Assembly: GCF_004014805.1 (NCBI RefSeq)
Contig: NZ_ATDN01000029.1
Location: 1 to 41,271 of the forward strand
Direction of reading: 5' to 3'
Length of the DNA stretch: 41,271 nt
DNA from: Mycolicibacterium elephantis DSM 44368
Lineage (GTDB): Bacteria > Actinomycetota > Actinomycetes > Mycobacteriales > Mycobacteriaceae
Part shown: piece after piece, positions 39,589 to 41,271 of the stretch
How the letters are laid out: each line of letters opens with the position of its first letter
Position numbering within the stretch: the first letter of the stretch is position 1
Notes under the pieces: generated by a model
Seen by the model: only the letters and a program-made list of their open reading frames with translations
What the model was told of the DNA's origin: nothing
The model's database searches: none
Position numbers and translations under genes: made by a program

Positions 39589-40428
39589 CTACAGGATGGG
39601 TCTGCCGCCGGTCACCGCGATGCGCGCACCGGTCACGTAGCTGGCTTCGTCGGAGGCCAGCATCACGTAGACCGGTGCCAGCTCGACCGGTTGCCCGGCG
39701 CGGCCCAGCGGGGTGTTCTCCCCGAACTGCTTGACCTTCTCTGGCGGCATCGTCGATGGGATCAGCGGCGTCCAGATGGGGCCAGGCGCGACGCTGTTGG
39801 CGCGAATGCCCTTCTCGCCCAACATCTCCGCCAGGCTCGCTGAGAAGTTCGCGATCGCGGCCTTGGTCGCCGCGTACGGTGCCAGCTTCGGGTTGGGCAT
39901 ATCGGAGTTCACCGAGGAACTGCCGATGATCGACGCACCGGCGCCCATGTGCGGCAGCGCGGCCTTCACCAGATAGAAGTAGGCACCCACGTTGAGCCGG
40001 AAGGTGTAATCCCATTCCTCGTCGCTGATCTCGTCGAGGGTGTCGTGGGTCATCTGGTAGGCGGCGTTGTTGACGAGCACATCGATGCCGCCGAACTCCT
40101 CCACGGCCCTGTCGACCACCGCCCGGCAGTGCGCCGGGTCGGAGAGATCCCCGGGCATCAACACGCACTTGCCGCCGGCGTCGCGCACGTAGCGCTCGAC
40201 CTCCTTGGCGTCCTCGTCCTCGTTGAGGTACGCGATCAGCACGTCGGCGCCTTCGCGCGCGTAGGCGATCGCGACCGCGCGACCGATCCCGCTGTCCCCG
40301 CCGGTGATGATCGCCCGCTTGCCTTCAAGCCGGCCCGAACCGCGGTAGCTGGTTTCGCCGCAATCCGGAACGGGGTCCATCTGCGCCTGCGCACCGGGCG
40401 GTGATTGTTGTTGTTCAGGGAAGCCCAT
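39589..40428 (-). CDS. Stress-type SDR oxidoreductase (YghA/GSP39-like)
   Basis: A 279-residue SDR. The N-terminal extension MDPVPDCGETSYRGSGRLEG before TGGDSGIG (42-49) is typical of the general-stress SDR group that includes Bacillus GSP39 and E. coli YghA. GSSSVNSD holds the catalytic Ser and APYAATK the Tyr and Lys. The physiological substrate of the group is poorly defined. ATG40428 gives this N terminus, with GAGGAGGG 9 bases upstream. It is divergent from a TetR gene and follows the direction of the P450 operon but has its own promoter region; its stop is 242 bases from the SDR at 38480-39346. Confidence 0.9.
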   Translation of the reverse strand: MGFPEQQQSPPGAQAQMDPVPDCGETSYRGSGRLEGKRAIITGGDSGIGRAVAIAYAREGADVLIAYLNEDEDAKEVERYVRDAGGKCVLMPGDLSDPAHCRAVVDRAVEEFGGIDVLVNNAAYQMTHDTLDEISDEEWDYTFRLNVGAYFYLVKAALPHMGAGASIIGSSSVNSDMPNPKLAPYAATKAAIANFSASLAEMLGEKGIRANSVAPGPIWTPLIPSTMPPEKVKQFGENTPLGRAGQPVELAPVYVMLASDEASYVTGARIAVTGGRPIL

Positions 40429-40469
40429 CTGTGTTCGCCCTCCTCGACGGCTGCTCGACACGCAGGTGA

Positions 40470-40494
40470 TTACCCTGATCGGCGCCGTCGAATC
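40470..40494 (-). promoter_or_regulatory. Possible SigF-like promoter of the stress-type SDR
   Basis: Minus strand GATT (40494-40491), 15-base spacer, GGGTAA (40475-40470). The -10 fits the SigF pattern but the -35 differs from GTTT at one base. The gene's stress-protein type supports it. Confidence 0.4.
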
Positions 40495-40524
40495 GGGTTG
40501 AGGTCACGGCATCACCAGGTTGTT

Positions 40525-40544
40525 GCACATGTGCCAATTAAGAT
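40525..40544 (+). promoter_or_regulatory. Palindrome and leaderless promoter of the last TetR gene
   Basis: GCACATGTGC (40525-40534) is a perfect palindrome, followed by TAAGAT (40539-40544) and then six bases to ATG40551, the leaderless spacing. The palindrome lies just upstream of the -10 box and is a candidate TetR operator that could also affect the divergent SDR. Confidence 0.5.
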
Positions 40545-40550
40545 GTCCGT

Positions 40551-41201
40551 ATGTCTGAACCCAGGCGGCGGCTATCTCCCGACGACCGGCGCAACGAACT
40601 GTTGGCGCTCGGCGCCGAGGTGTTCGGGCAGCGGCCCTACGACGAGGTCCGCATCGACGAGATCGCCGAGCGTGCAGGCGTTTCCCGCGCCTTGATGTAT
40701 CACTACTTCCCCGACAAGCGGGCGTTCTTCGCCGCGGTCGTGCGCGCCGAGGGCGAACGGCTGTTCAAAGCCACCAACACCCCGCCGAAACCCGGGCAGA
40801 GCCTGTTCGACCAGCTGCGCGAGGGCGTGCTGGCCTATCTGCGCTACGACGAGGAGCACCCGTACGGCGCATGGGCGGCCTACGTGGGGATGGGCCGCCA
40901 AGACCCCGTGCTGCGCGGCATCGAGGACGTCGACAACGTCCGCCAGGCAGACCGCATCGTCGCGCGGATACACGCCGCGGCCGGCGAAGAGCTGGACTCC
41001 AAGGTGGAGCGGGACCTGCGTATCACGGTCTACGGCTGGCTGGCGTTCACGTTCGAGATGTGCCGTCAGCGCCTGATGGAGCCCTCGATCGACGTCGACC
41101 AGGTGGCTGCGGCGTGTGCGCACGCCCTGCTCGACGCGATCGAGCGAGTGCCGGGGATTCCGGCGAAGTTGGCCGATGCGGTCGCCGGTAAGCACCGATG
41201 A
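40551..41201 (+). CDS. TetR-family regulator
   Basis: A 216-residue TetR regulator. RRNELLALGAEVFGQRPYDE leads into the helix-turn-helix IDEIAERAGVSRALMYHYFP at about 35-54. The C-terminal half (about 80-205) is helical, with YDEEHPYGAWAAYVGMGRQD and YGWLAFTFEMCRQRL. ATG40551 lies six bases after a TAAGAT box and has no ribosome binding site, so the transcript is probably leaderless. It is divergent from the stress-type SDR and the likely regulator of it. The 70 bases after the stop hold nothing recognisable to the window edge. Confidence 0.88.
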   Translation: MSEPRRRLSPDDRRNELLALGAEVFGQRPYDEVRIDEIAERAGVSRALMYHYFPDKRAFFAAVVRAEGERLFKATNTPPKPGQSLFDQLREGVLAYLRYDEEHPYGAWAAYVGMGRQDPVLRGIEDVDNVRQADRIVARIHAAAGEELDSKVERDLRITVYGWLAFTFEMCRQRLMEPSIDVDQVAAACAHALLDAIERVPGIPAKLADAVAGKHR

Positions 41202-41271
41202 CCTCCGAGCGCGCGGAAAATGATGCTCCTATTGATGTCAAGCGATTTGGAGCCAGGTTCTGTAGGTTTCA

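Overview
The window looks like chromosomal DNA of a pigmented, probably environmental mycobacterium (Mycolicibacterium-like). The DNA is GC-rich, there is a complete eight-gene mce transporter operon, a mycobacterial lat/lrpA/pcd locus, a UsfY-like protein, a decaprenoxanthin-free (isorenieratene/leprotene type) crt operon with a split heterodimeric lycopene cyclase, and many ATGA/GTGA stop-start overlaps. No rRNA, tRNA, insertion sequence or CRISPR array was seen. No gap between genes exceeds 300 bases.

Left part (about 1-8900), carotenoid region. A leftward operon crtE-crtI-crtB-crtYc-crtYd-crtT-crtU-Rieske oxygenase, met tail to tail by idi, encodes a route from IPP to an aromatic carotenoid. 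A SigF-like promoter (GGTTC-N15-GGGTAG) lies 34 bases before a TTG start for crtE. A tspO gene sits just upstream.

Stress and amino-acid region (about 8900-17300). A CsbD-like gene, a usfY-like gene and a small membrane protein gene each have a good SigF-like promoter (GTTT-N16-GGGTAG or GGGAAC). They are followed by a PAS-ANTAR regulator, a GH1 glycosidase, a membrane-anchored Mrr-type nuclease-fold protein, and the lysine-catabolic trio lat, lrpA and pcd. The lat and usfY neighbourhood recalls the M. tuberculosis sigF locus, but sigF and rsbW are not here. Several genes (PAS-ANTAR, Mrr-type, lat, SRPBCC, last TetR) look leaderless: a TANNNT box lies 6-7 bases before the start codon.

Mce region (about 17300-27300). 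A leftward operon yrbEA-yrbEB-mceA-B-C-D-E-F has its own SigA-like promoter (TTGGCA-N17-TAGATT) carrying a CTAAACCT element in the spacer. The same element recurs before the adjacent TetR gene.

Catabolic region (about 27400-39600). Two aldehyde dehydrogenases, a 3Fe-4S-type ferredoxin with a His in the variable ligand position, a TetR gene, and a compact seven-gene leftward operon: SDR, cytochrome P450, Rieske oxygenase, tandem-GNAT protein, NTF2-like/DUF35 fusion, thiolase-like Ltp protein and acyl-CoA synthetase. Together with the Mce importer this looks like an uncharacterised lipid (steroid- or terpenoid-like) uptake and degradation system built around a predicted Ltp-DUF35 retro-aldolase. 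The substrate cannot be read from the sequence. The window ends with a stress-type SDR and a divergent TetR gene.
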